Assembly: GCA_000727475.1 (NCBI GenBank)
Contig: KL647299.1
Span: 1,626,379 to 1,690,378 of the forward strand
Length of the DNA stretch: 64,000 nucleotides
Reading direction: 5' to 3'
From: Sarcocystis neurona
Taxonomy: Eukaryota > Apicomplexa > Conoidasida > Eucoccidiorida > Sarcocystidae
The notes under the pieces are model-generated. The model was not told the origin of the DNA. It did not search any database and saw only the letters and a list, made by a program, of their open reading frames with translations. Positions 12,617 to 23,400 of this stretch are shown here, piece by piece. How positions within the stretch are numbered: position 1 is the first letter of the stretch; each line of letters starts with the position of its first letter. The position numbers and the translations under genes are program-made.

Positions 12617-12845
12617 CTACTTGTGTGACGAGGTGCTCGACGGCACTGCTGTCTGATTGGTAGAGCTTGTGTAATGCCGATACACACATCCGCATAAGTG
12701 GTCTACCACTTTGTATCCATTGGGCACCACATCTCTCGTATAGCGACCCCGGGGTTTCTCTGCCATGGACCCTGAGAGCATGTCTTCCAGTCTACTGGAG
12801 GCACTTGACTGTCGTAAACCCAGCATGTGATGCTGAGCTCTTTTG
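12617..12845 (-). CDS. Candidate minus-strand exon, unidentified
   Basis: An open frame of about 76 codons of natural composition, including AEKPRGRYTRDVVPNGYKV, ends in a stop at 12617. A GTAGAC donor within it could end the coding part earlier. The adjacent segment 13060-12900 on the same strand reads as a Ser/Thr-rich linker with three cysteines. These could be 5' exons of the gene at 8.8-9.9 kb. Confidence 0.35.
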
Positions 12846-13440
12846 ACAGTCAGAGGTGCAGTTGTTCTACGAGTTCTGTGCCGTAGGGTGACGCAGAGTA
12901 GCAACTGCGGTACTGGTACGTGTAGCAGTGGTAGTACACGTCATAACAGATGTAGGTACGGTGTCGCTGACAGGGCTAGATGCAGTATTTATGCTGGTGC
13001 TACTATTACAAGTAGCTGCAGTAAGAACACTGCAGTAATAACACGAAGCGTCACAGCTCGTTTAGCACCTCCAGCACCGTCAGCGGATGCAAGACAAGTT
13101 ACTGAGCAGAGGTCTTGGTGATGGATGACACGGGGACTCTTCCGTTTGTCGTGTCATGTTTACCCAGAATAGGGAACCACGACGACTGGGTGCCAGTGGT
13201 AAGAGGTGTCTTTTGTCATTCGTACCCATCTCTAAGATTTGCGTGTATCTCCGTCGCAGCGCAGTGCTAGACGCATGTTTACACATACACAGGGGAAAGA
13301 GGTTGGAGTGGTCGTGAGGCACTCGGTACACGTAGATAACGAACAGAGAAGCAGAAAGTGGTCGCTGTGACTCTCTCTCGGTCACCCTTGCATTAAAAAA
13401 GTGGCTACATGCTTGCATTGCTGACTGGAAACTGGTTTGC

Positions 13441-13653
13441 AGGCGTGGTTATCCACAGCAGCCGCACTTGGGAAAGAAATGTCCTGCAGCATCGCGTCCT
13501 GGAACTCGACGACTCCGTTCTACAGATTCACGCCAGATGGTGCGCAAGCTGCAAACGAGGTTGTTCTGCACCACCGTATTCGCCGCACTTCGGGGCTAAG
13601 CCCTCCCCAAGGCCGTCCGTCAACCGGGGCTGAAAAGCGAGACAGACTTTCAC
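13441..13653 (+). CDS. Possible plus-strand exon, unidentified
   Basis: The segment is bounded by a TTTGCAG acceptor and a GTAAGG donor, with one frame open throughout (starts AWLSTAAALGKEMSCSIASW). No family is recognised. It may be an upstream exon of a plus-strand gene or a chance pairing of splice-like sites. It conflicts with the minus-strand reading of this block. Confidence 0.25.
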
Positions 13654-13950
13654 AGTAAGGGCTGCCGCTGCTGCTGTTATTACAAGACAGAAGCCACTAT
13701 CACTGCTCCTGCTCGCGCTGCCTGTGTGGGCATGAGTTGGCGGTAACTATGGCGGCAAAAGCGTCTGACGGTGCGGTTGCTGCTGCGGCTTTTTTACAAG
13801 GTGGCATTCCTGCTGCAGTTGCCGCCGCCCGTTGTCACGCAACCATTGGTGCGTCTGCCACCACAGCCACTTGTACCACTGCTACGCACCAACCTCTTCG
13901 CGCTGCTGGTGGTCGTCTCGATTCGTTTAATCCATGTTGCGGGCGCGTCA

Positions 13951-14133
13951 TTCAGGCTCCTCTAGTTCAAAACTCCTGAACAACAACAAATCATTGTGTT
14001 TTTCTGGATATGCGAAACAAGATGGCCAAACTTGCGGTAAGCTCTGCGGCACCTGTGGTTCTGCTCCCTCCTGAGGTGTGCGTCTCCGCTCTTTCGCTCT
14101 AGAGGCTTCTTCCTCTTTTTGCCTCCCTATCAT
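13951..14133 (-). CDS. Short minus-strand ORF or first exon
   Basis: A true ATG at 14133 opens MIGRQKEEEASRAKERRRTP, a charged 61-residue frame ending near 13948. A possible GTGCCG donor after the Gln at residue 28 would make it a first exon. It is oriented away from the cyclophilin gene, so the space 14134-14966 may hold a divergent promoter. Confidence 0.3.
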
Positions 14134-14966
14134 GTAAAATAATCACGAACAGACAGCTGGTTTCCGGTGGTTGCGCGCTCAAAATATTATGGATGAGGAC
14201 GCATATACAGTGATGGAGGCTGTGACCGTCCGGTAGAGGGCTGTTCAAAAATCAGCTGAAGTGACGACTGCTAAACAGAGGCGTACATTCCACGTAGATT
14301 GGTACAGTATTTCCGTGAAGGGAAGACAAAAGCAACATTCGTGAATCCGTGCATCCAGGCAAGGGATGAAAGTGTCTGTGGAACCTTACTTAACGTTGCT
14401 GCGTCGACAGGATTTCACCGGACTGCGAATGTTAACACTTCCCAGTGTTCTAAAGCGTGATCGTACATATATGTGCAAGTATCTCAAGTGTGAAGTGCAC
14501 GCAACAACTGGCTTTGCAGAGGAAGCAAGAAACGGTAAGTACTGTCGTGGCTTGCCACGACATGGTGCTGAACCTGTAGAAGGAAAGCCTATGTAGCTTT
14601 TTTTCCGTGCGCTTGCGGAGGTCTTTCGAGGAAGTGTCAGATTCTCTACAAGAAACGGCTACAAGGGGGTGTCCAGAGTGTTCACATGCATCACCGAAAG
14701 CCTTTTTCATGGAAACGCGCGACTACATTGGCATACGCGCGCACATTTAACACGACCCACGTTGGTACACGTTGAAGGAAGAGCTTGACTGGAAAAGAAT
14801 AGGCCTCACTGGTAAAGCGTAGTAAGTATCTTTAATAAAAAATGAGCATCTGATAGAACAAATATTCATTTACATTAAACGTACTTCTAGACGTCCCTCT
14901 CTATACGCACATAGGGATAAGAAGGTGAATCGGTGAGCGACGCGCCTATGTTTTTTGCGCCTGCAG
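14134..14966. other. Probable divergent upstream region of the cyclophilin gene
   Basis: It holds one splice-bounded plus-strand frame, about 14366-14532, between a CATCCAG acceptor and a GTAAGT donor (includes GMKVSVEPYLTLLRRQDF), which might be a 5' exon. Otherwise no gene is seen. No promoter motif can be assigned by eye. Confidence 0.3.
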
Positions 14967-17127
14967 GTTCTAGTCTTCTTCGCCCTCGTGGGCGTCGCAG
15001 CGGCCGCCTCCGGGGGAAAGAAACAGGAGGTGAGAAGTGAATACTGGAATAAACAAAACCCCGATAATCGGATGCGTCCCTCTACCGAAGATACTCACTT
15101 TGTTGGCGCCCCAATGTAACCTGCGTACACTTCTCCACAACGCTGCTAATCTACATAATTTGACGAACACAGTGCAGAAATTGCACTGTGAAAGAGTGGC
15201 GAAGGAGACGTGTTATCGGGGGAGGCGCTGCTGGTGAAAACACTGGCCTGGTTGCAGAGACAGACACAGTGACCCATCCCCAGTTTATCGATGAAGACAG
15301 ACGCCGTGAGTACGTGCATAATACATACATATACGTATATATGCAGAGGCGGGTGAACGGCGGGTGAGCCGCAGATTACGACGTATGCAGATAGCCCGTG
15401 CATGTTCAACAGGGGACGCCCATGTGGTCAAGTAGCGTGCAAGGTAACGGGTATCTATTTGTGCGTCTGTACATGTATGTGTACATCTCAGTAGTACTTT
15501 GGGAAATCAAGGCGGACGTCTCAAAGGAGGATACTGTGGCGCAGTGCTCTTCAACTGCAGCTGTCCTCGTTGTGTGGCCTTTGTGGGCGGGCTCAGGCGT
15601 ACATGGATGTCTCCATTCAGGGTGAACCTATTGGCCGTTTATTCCTTGAGTTGCACGGCGATATCGTCCCTAAAACAGTCAAAAATTTTATCAGCCGTTT
15701 CCCCTATTACAAGGACTCCGTATTCCACCGCATCATTCCAGAGTTCGTCATTCAGGTAAGAACACAATGTACTAGAGTTTTTTGTGTCCACCCGTAGGCG
15801 AGAACCGCGAGCTACACTGTTTTTGCGTATGTGTAGATACGTACATGCCATATATGTTCACGGTCACGTCTGCTTGCCTTGAGTGCCGAGGGAAATTATA
15901 TCTTTCCAGAGTAAACCTGCTAGTGAGTGGTTCTGTTGCATGGCATAACGTGTCGGAGGCATGTGTGCGTGTGCTGCCACACACGTTTGTGTCCGTTTTA
16001 TCGGTATAGATGCATCGTACTACACGTATAGTCTGATTGCTGTGTAGCTGTAACACGATTTAGTGTGGAAAAAAGATGCTGAACAACTCAGTCCAAAGTA
16101 ACGTTTAACGCATGAGGGGAAGCGACCGTCCGCGTTTTCTTCCGATAAGAGGATGCGACGGTCCGCTTGTGCTCCGTTGCACTGGCGAAGCTGCCGCGCC
16201 ACGTTTCACCTTTGTGTACCGTTCGAGTGGTCAAAAGAAAATCAAAGACATCTTTGTGCGGATACGAAGTTGTCGCCGACCTTCTGAATTTTGAGATTGT
16301 ACCGTTGACCCTGCCTATGCAACTGATTTGCAGGGAGGTGACTACGAGAACGGAAATGGCACCGGTGGCAGTTCACTATATGGAAGATACTTTCCCGATG
16401 AGAATTTCATATTGAAGCATGAGAGATACGTTTTGTCAATGGCAAACGCTGGTGAGTGCACACGCGTCTCCCAAGGGGGTTGCGGGACTTCCTTGATTTG
16501 CCCACACCAATCTGCACATAAGAGGTGATGTAACTGCGCGTACAGAACTGTGTGTGTAAACCGGAATTACAGGCTGCAGCGCTAGTAATCGGCCCGCCTT
16601 TGTCTATATCCTTGCATTGACTGGTACGTTGCAGTGGCAGTCAAGTGAACACGAACTGTGGAGCTCCAGTGCTTTTGTCTATGTCTTTCAGGTTGAGGTT
16701 TTCTTTCGTTTTTAGTTCCACCGGCGCAAGTGTTACTACGAAAGATAGATGCAGGTGTAGTGGACTGTGCTTTTCAGCCCGCTGTAGTGCACTGCTTTGA
16801 TGTTTCATGCGTGGAAACACGATTCGCTTTGTAACCTCTCTGTAACACCGGAGCACACTACTACTGACCTGCAAACCGTACAGGTCACGCATTCAAGGCC
16901 CCGTTTGTCCCGACAACAGCTTGAAACCTTTTGTAAACTGGTATACAGTTCTTTTAAAAAACTGATATGTACATGGGTGAGCACGCGTGTTCGGGCCCCT
17001 GTCTATGCGTCAGCGTCAGCGTTTCTCTTTTGAATGGCCACATGTATGATTGATTAGTACACGCTACACGTCTGGATGTTAGGCTGCCTAGATTGTACAT
17101 ATGGGTGTGTGTCCCCGAAGAGAAATG

Positions 17128-17168
<41 letters not shown>

Positions 17169-17389
17169 GGTGATACATGTGGACGTCTCCTTCAGGCAAG
17201 GATACCAATGGCAGCCAATTTTTTATCACGCTCGCGAAGACGGAGCACCTCGACGGCAGACATGTTGTGTTTGGAAGGGTCTTGGAAACTCCGGAATCAG
17301 TGAAAATTTTGCAGCGCATGGAGGCGGTTGGCAGTAGCAGCGGGGCTGTAAGTGAAGAAGTGAAAATAACAGATATTGGTCTCTTGTGA
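14967..17389 (+). CDS. Cyclophilin-type peptidyl-prolyl isomerase, Cyp18-like
   Basis: Peptidyl-prolyl cis-trans isomerase of the cyclophilin family, closest in my judgement to Toxoplasma Cyp18. Core exons are 15597-15755, 16334-16451 and 17196-17389, with phases 0 and 1 matching. Visible signatures are [16 protein letters not shown] (catalytic Arg and Phe), [24 protein letters not shown] and the C-terminal ITDIGLL. The usual Trp of the TEWLD motif is His here (17246-17248). Two first exons fit in phase 0: 14967-15029, which encodes a hydrophobic [17 protein letters not shown] (signal peptide, but its ATG exon is not found), and 15291-15305, which opens with ATG and encodes MKTDA. The first gives a secreted protein like Cyp18, the second a 161-residue cytosolic form. 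A GTAAGT inside the last exon is presumably not used, because the conserved C-terminus follows it. Confidence 0.9.
17123..17169. repeat. TC and TA microsatellite in the last cyclophilin intron
   Basis: A (TC)n run followed directly by (TA)n, ending about 25 bases before the final exon acceptor. It may provide the polypyrimidine tract or branch environment of that acceptor. Confidence 0.8.
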
Positions 17390-18242
17390 AGGCCCAGTCC
17401 TGTGTATGCCCGGGAGAAAATTGTGGATCGTCTAACTTCGACACCTCGAATGCCACAAATGAAAACGGCGTTCGTTCCTCGTCTTCTGCAACTTCCCTCT
17501 TGATGGCTGGCGTTCTCATGGTCCCTCTGCACTTTTCTTCTTCCCTACGAACAACTGTATTGTCTCATTCGTTTTCAGTCCCCTATGGGTGCTGGTGTTG
17601 GACGTATTGTCTCGAGAGCCTCTTTGTAGATCTGTACCGTGCTGACTCAGAATCCGGAGGAGTATCTCGGGTTGTCATTTTGTCCACGGGAGAGCGCCGA
17701 GGGCTAGTTTCTGAGCAACGACAATCTGACAAACACGGGAAGGCAAAGGTCGACGAACTGTCTTTGTCGACTTCGACAGATCACGCGTCACGTTCGTCTT
17801 GCACACGTACACCACTGAAACCCGTGTTGAAGGCTTCAGGTGTTCCTGTATGCATCTACACCTAGATGGACCTAAACCAATTTGCGCACACCGGTTTCAG
17901 TTTTAATTCCGTGGAAAGTGCAAGGAAATTTCAGGTCGACATGCGCACGTCAGGCAGCGCTGCACTAGGACTTATATATACGTATATAGTACGCGTATCA
18001 TCCCGGACATACAGACATTCAGCGACATAGCGTGGGTGCCTCAGTCCTGCATTTGGACCCCTGCGCAATTTGATGGTGCAGCTGCACTCTTCGCAGTCCG
18101 GTACTTTCCACAAATTGTAAGGTCCCGGCTGCTCCTGTCGTTTCAAGTCGTATACCGTCAGAACGGGAACGGGTACAAAGCACCGGAGGCAGAAGAAACG
18201 GACACTTCGAAATTGCGCGCACCTCAGATGAGCAGATCATCA

Positions 18243-18295
18243 GCGGAAGTCTTTTCGCAGTCACTGCCACGTTTCGGGTGAACGCCCTATTCGTA
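18243..18295 (+). repeat. Copy 1 of an imperfect 53-bp direct duplicate
   Basis: It shares GGAAGTCTTTTCGCAGT and, after a few changes, CCCTATTCGT with 19200-19253. It is the only obvious duplicate in this repeat-poor block. Confidence 0.65.
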
Positions 18296-19199
18296 CACGT
18301 ATATACATGTGTTCGCAGACGCTCCTTCCGTCTCGAAACGCAGACGACTGAATTTCTCTACAGCCACGCACACCTGTGCGGATGAATACGAAGGTGTATA
18401 CAGGACCGCGTAGAGTGCGTAAGAGGACGCAGCACGCTAAGGCCCGGGCACGCACACCGTGCGGATGCGCATGTGTACATACGTTGATGTGTGCGTAGCG
18501 ACGAAAGGGCAGCCGTTGTAATTGATCACATAACGGAAGGCTTCCGCCAGGTCTTAAGGCGGCCTCTATCTTTCAAAAAATTCGTCACAGGCGGAGTAAG
18601 ACGTGATACTGGTGTGCCGCCGCCCGTGTCTGCGCGCTGGGATCGTGTGGGGCGATGCTCAATGAAAGTTCACCGGCACGACCGCCTCATCCCACTAACT
18701 AAAGTTGAGTTCACCCCCCGCCATGGAGGATATGGTAGAACAGAAAGTCGGCGTGTCCAATCTCGGGCGCGGGGAGGTAAAACATCAACAGTTCTTATGA
18801 GATTAAGTGGGGCAGTGGTGTTTGCGCGAGTAGAAAGAGGAAGGCCTCGCTGTGCACGAATGTTCACGCTTTTTCGGTGGCGTAGCATGGAAGATATTGC
18901 CACGAAGGGCTTCAGCCTTTTCGGTATTGAGGCGGCATAATGCTCAAAGAAAAACCAAGTGACTTCTGCGGACATAAAGGAAACGCCAACCGAGGACACC
19001 CACCCAGTACAGGTTGACAAAGTCATTGTATGAGGTTGTCCGACTCCCTTGAAATTGCCCAGGGTCTCATCAGTTAAGTTGCTCTTCGTGATGTTTCCAC
19101 GGGATCTCCCGCCTACAACATACGTTGCCTTCACTTCAGGAGGCTCCCCACAAATCTAATTTCTTCGTAGAGCATTCCCTATGTCGGACGCCCTACACA

Positions 19200-19253
19200 C
19201 TGGAAGTCTTTTCGCAGTAACTACCATGTTTCGGCTAAATTCCCTATTCGTTA
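19200..19253 (+). repeat. Copy 2 of an imperfect 53-bp direct duplicate
   Basis: Same orientation as 18243-18295 and about 957 bases away. The differences are mainly single substitutions, which suggests an old duplication or remnants of a dispersed element. Confidence 0.65.
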
Positions 19254-19511
19254 AGCCCACGGAATACCTCCGATATTCCTGTTGTGCCCTAGTCGCTGGT
19301 GGCCGACGGTAGCTTTAGTACTCGCGCTGGCGACAGACGCTGGTAGCACTGTCGCTGGACTTCCATCAGCCACGAATTGGCGCGAAACGCAAAAAAGAAC
19401 GTGGTCGAGAAGAAGCCATAAAAATAATTCAATTACATCATCTTGCTCCTCGTGCTGTGCAGAAAGTGGCCACTGTGGATCCTCTTTCCCAGCAACGTCT
19501 TGACTTTCAAG

Positions 19512-20408
19512 ATGGACCCGCCTTCGCAGGATTCGGTTGCACCTTTCTTCTCACGTGTAGAGCGACAAAAAGCTTTTCACGTCGACTGCGAAGATGAAAT
19601 TGTCTGGCGGAATTGGGCAGTCGGTCGCCAGTCGACAAAGCAGTTTGTGTTGAAAAACATAAGTTCTGTGAAGCAAACCTTCTACTACAACGGTCCGGCC
19701 ACCGACGTCTTTTCGGTGGGGCCTTCTGAGCATTTTACACTTCCTCCTGGCATGTCTCGATGTATACCTGTGTCCTTTCTCCCTAAGTGTGCGGCTCCGG
19801 TTGTTGAGACCCTGGAATTCTTGACGCAAAAAGGTTCCTTTAGCATCCTCATCAAAGCTGTTGTGAAGGAAGCCGCCGTTACCTTTCCCCGGGAGATTAG
19901 CTTTGGGTGCGTGCCTGTGAACGATGAGACAACTGTACCGTTTTTGATTCACAACACAGGCTCTCTGCCGGCTCGTGTGACATGGAAGCCTTGCGAGCCG
20001 TTCCAAGTGCTTCCCAGAAATCTCTGCGTGCCAGTAGGGCAGAGCAGAAGGTGCGCGGCAGTCATACGTCCCCACGCTACGATGGTTTACGAGGCAACTC
20101 TGGTGTTGGAACTAGCTCCAGAAGACGACTCTGTCAATAACTGCACGCGCTGCGCGGCAGAAGACGGAATCGACAAAGAAAGCAACCTGTGCGGTGTTAG
20201 CAGTTGCCCCGACAGTAGCAGCAGTCCAGGCTCTCAATCTTTTCGAAGATTCTACGAGCTTGCTCTCCGGGGTATCGGGAAGCTCCCACATCTCCACGTG
20301 GGAGGGCAGACGGAGGTGACTCTAAATTTTGGGGACATTCCCTCAGGAACAGCGGCGTCGAAGACAATTATGCTGGAGAATGCCTCGTCTGTCAAAGCCC
20401 ATTTTCGT
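19512..20408 (+). CDS. CFAP65: CFAP65 first coding exon
   Basis: It encodes 299 residues from ATG 19512, the first Met before the conserved domain. Two ASH-like beta-sandwich repeats are visible: the first around VWRNWAVGRQSTKQF to FSILIKAVV, the second from ITFGCV-like FGCVPVNDETTVPF to RGIGKLPHLHV. It ends in phase 0 at GTAAGA. The ATG follows TTTCAAG, which is acceptor-like, so a short upstream exon cannot be excluded. Confidence 0.85.
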
Positions 20409-23400
20409 GTAAGAGGATGTGGCACTCTGCCTGTGACGTCTTCTCAGCCCACGTGGCTATAGTATTGTTGATTACACTATGCCTTACCGCAGTGCCACTT
20501 CCTACTGGCGGCAGCACCACTTTGGGAGAAATGGAAGAATCTTCGTCTCCTGTTCGAAAGCAAGCGGGGTACACAAGAGCAACAGAAAGCATGTTGGAAT
20601 AGCTGCAGAACACGGTTTACTGTGCCGATTCAGGTGACGCGTCTCCTACGAGAGGAAGAGGAACATCACGCCCTCATACCTTACGCTATAACCTCGCGGA
20701 CATGCATGGGTGTGGTACAACCTGGCAAGAGTTGCGCGCTTACGTTCGATTTTGAAGCCTCCGCTGCAATGGAAGCTGTTTCCCAACAATTCCAGGTAAT
20801 GTGCCACTCAAAGAGCAAGAACTTATTGGATACAGCGCACAAAGAAATAAGTGGGCGCGACATTTTACTGGATGCAGCAGAGGGAGCCAACTCCCACGAA
20901 TGTGGACCACTTGAACATAGAATAGAATATATCTGACTGGTGTGTAGAATATAGTGCGAATGAAGCGAGTCTACGCGGGCGCATTTACACAAGTCACTTT
21001 CCACAAAATTTAGAGTTGGCAAATAGCCGGTGGACCGCCACTACATCATGAGCTGTCGTGATGCAGTACCGCGTAGTGTGCAGGTCCCGTAGCTTACTCT
21101 TACATCTGCGTGTTGTATCTGCGCCCGCGCTTGTGGACATTTTTCTCCAGTGATGTCGATCTTGGACAACCTTAGCGCTCTGTGCGCTTTTCGAATGCAA
21201 CGGATTAGGGCCTTCACAGATTTATTGTGACATTCTGCCACGTCTGGGTGGATATTTCCTTATGCACGTGTAAAAAGCCACTGTGCGGGTGTGTTGAGCT
21301 TAGCTACGTTGCGTCAGTACAGCGGATAAGAGAAATGCTGGACACATTTGAATTGAGGGTTTGCGTACATATACAAAAGTGCTTTGCACGCATGCTCTGC
21401 AAAAGTGTGAGTCCACACGATTCCGAGGTCATCATTCTGTGTTAAGGTAGTGATAACTCTCGTCTTTCCAGGTATCCACGTCAGGCGGCGTCCCAGTAGT
21501 GATACGGGCGAGAGGAAGTGTGAAGCCCTTGGAGGTCACGATGTCACACAAGTGGTTGGATTACAAGAAAGTTCCAGTAGGATGGCACCGGGTGAGGAAG
21601 ATATGCTTGCAGGCATAAATACTCGTACACGAATACCTGGTCAGTGTATGGCATTCATTATGTATGAATACGTCCGCCGTAGAGTCCTTGGGACATAGCG
21701 CAGCGAGGCGAGGCTTGGCTTGCCCGGCTGCACGATTGCAGCGACACAGAAATGGGCTCGGCGCTACACTGGGGCTCGGCATTACAATCATGTAGGTCGG
21801 GTACTGGGCGTAGTCGTGTAGTTACCCTTTGTGGCGCCATAGTCCGTAAACCAACTCTGCAACCGTAGTTGCTTTGGATGTACACCCGAGTCCGTTGTGT
21901 GATGCAGCATGCAGTTTGCAAAGCTTGACTTCCACCAGTCAGTCCTACTGTCCGTGGAAATGCCGGTTCGCAGTAAATATGTAGATCGAATTGTTTGGTA
22001 CCTTCTGCGTGTATCGCTAGGTGTGCTATTACGTGCTCGTAGGAAGTACTTATTTTAGTCCTTTATGGAGGTGCTTTTTTAAGTGGTACTACGGGAGACA
22101 GGAATCCGTTCTACTCATCCTCCTCCGCGGTGTGACTGCCTGTAGGCTCTGCGTTGCGTTCAGCTGCGCAATGCTTCAAAGCGCCCTGTGTCATTCCAGT
22201 TTGACAACGCGAATCCGACGAGCTTCATCTCGATCGAACCCTCGGACGGAACTCTACCGCCGAGATCTGTGACCAACGTTACTTTCTCGCTTCTTCCAAG
22301 AGTGACAGTTTCCTTTCACAAAAGAGTTTTCTGCATTGTACAACACTTGGACCGGCCTCTTGTTTTGGATATAGTCGGAAGCTGCTGTACCAACGTTGAA
22401 TGCCCTCCCTCCGTGTCCATTGGGCAGGTCTATTTGAAACGGTAAAAAACCCTCGGATATATAGCACAGAATAACCATGGCACGGAAGTGCCCAAAAGGC
22501 TACGGCCTCCTGAAGGTGTGCACACCATACATGCCGTTTTAGTAACTCTGTATACCCTCTGTGGAGACGTTCGGTCGCGCGTGTGCATCTGTGCATCAAA
22601 GAACACACCAGCATGATTCTGCCCGTAAATGTGAAATGACAGCACAATCGCCACTCCAGCTGTGGAAACTGAAGAGACACAAAGTACGGCTCACAGTCCA
22701 ACGGGCTCAGCTGGAATGCACTCGCACAGATTAGCAGTGCCAACACTACGAAAAACAGTGTTTGACAGCAGCGCCGGTGGGCGCCCCGACTGAAACGGGC
22801 GTTGGTATCATCGTTGCGCCGTGGGCAACTTTCTCGGTGTCGTGCAAAATGCAGGTGGAGAGAATTAAACGCAAGTATTCCAACGGCCAGTGAGAATGTT
22901 CTCTCGACTTTCGTCGATTCTGCCTACACTAGAACTTCCACACTGATAAGCAGACGCGCACGCTCATGAGCTTCGAGGACACCATTGTAGAATGCCGTTC
23001 TGTGTGTAACAGTTGTTACATTGAGCAGATCCAACCTTGTTCACCATTTTCACCATGTGGTCACCAGGGCGGCTCTGCTTTCCTTTCTCACGTGTTCACT
23101 TGATCCCACGCGCCTCGCTGGTGGTAGCTGCTGTATGGTGTAAGTAAGAGGAAACACGGTAGCAGGCGCTGCTGTCTGTCCTTGTGCAGAGTCGCTCGAA
23201 TACGACTGCCAAGGAGTGCTGACTTCTGCCCCAGAGCCGCCGGAGACGACAGCAACACTATTTCGCGAAATGATGCAAGACGAGAGTTTTCACGCATCCA
23301 GGTAATGAGTTAAAGTTGAGGAACCAATGGATTTAGAAAGACGCGCGTTACTGAAGGTTCACAGGTGCCTGTCGTCTTTGTACACAAGGTTCAATTGCGA

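Larger units (their letters stand above)
17390..19511. other. Intergenic region between cyclophilin and CFAP65
   Basis: The first part is probably cyclophilin 3' untranslated sequence. Frames at 18036-18281 and 18491-18940 (plus) or 19134-18670 (minus) are anonymous and lack convincing splice partners. The CFAP65 promoter should lie in the right half. A dispersed duplicate pair is annotated separately. Confidence 0.4.

Noticed and set aside
13440..13633. Thioredoxin-like WCASCK motif in a plus-strand frame
   Set aside because: That frame stops before the splice donor at 13654, the rest of the fold is not visible, and another frame is open across the whole exon-like segment.
17386..17865. ORF directly after the cyclophilin stop
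   Set aside because: It has no ATG start and no motif, and probably lies in the 3' untranslated region.
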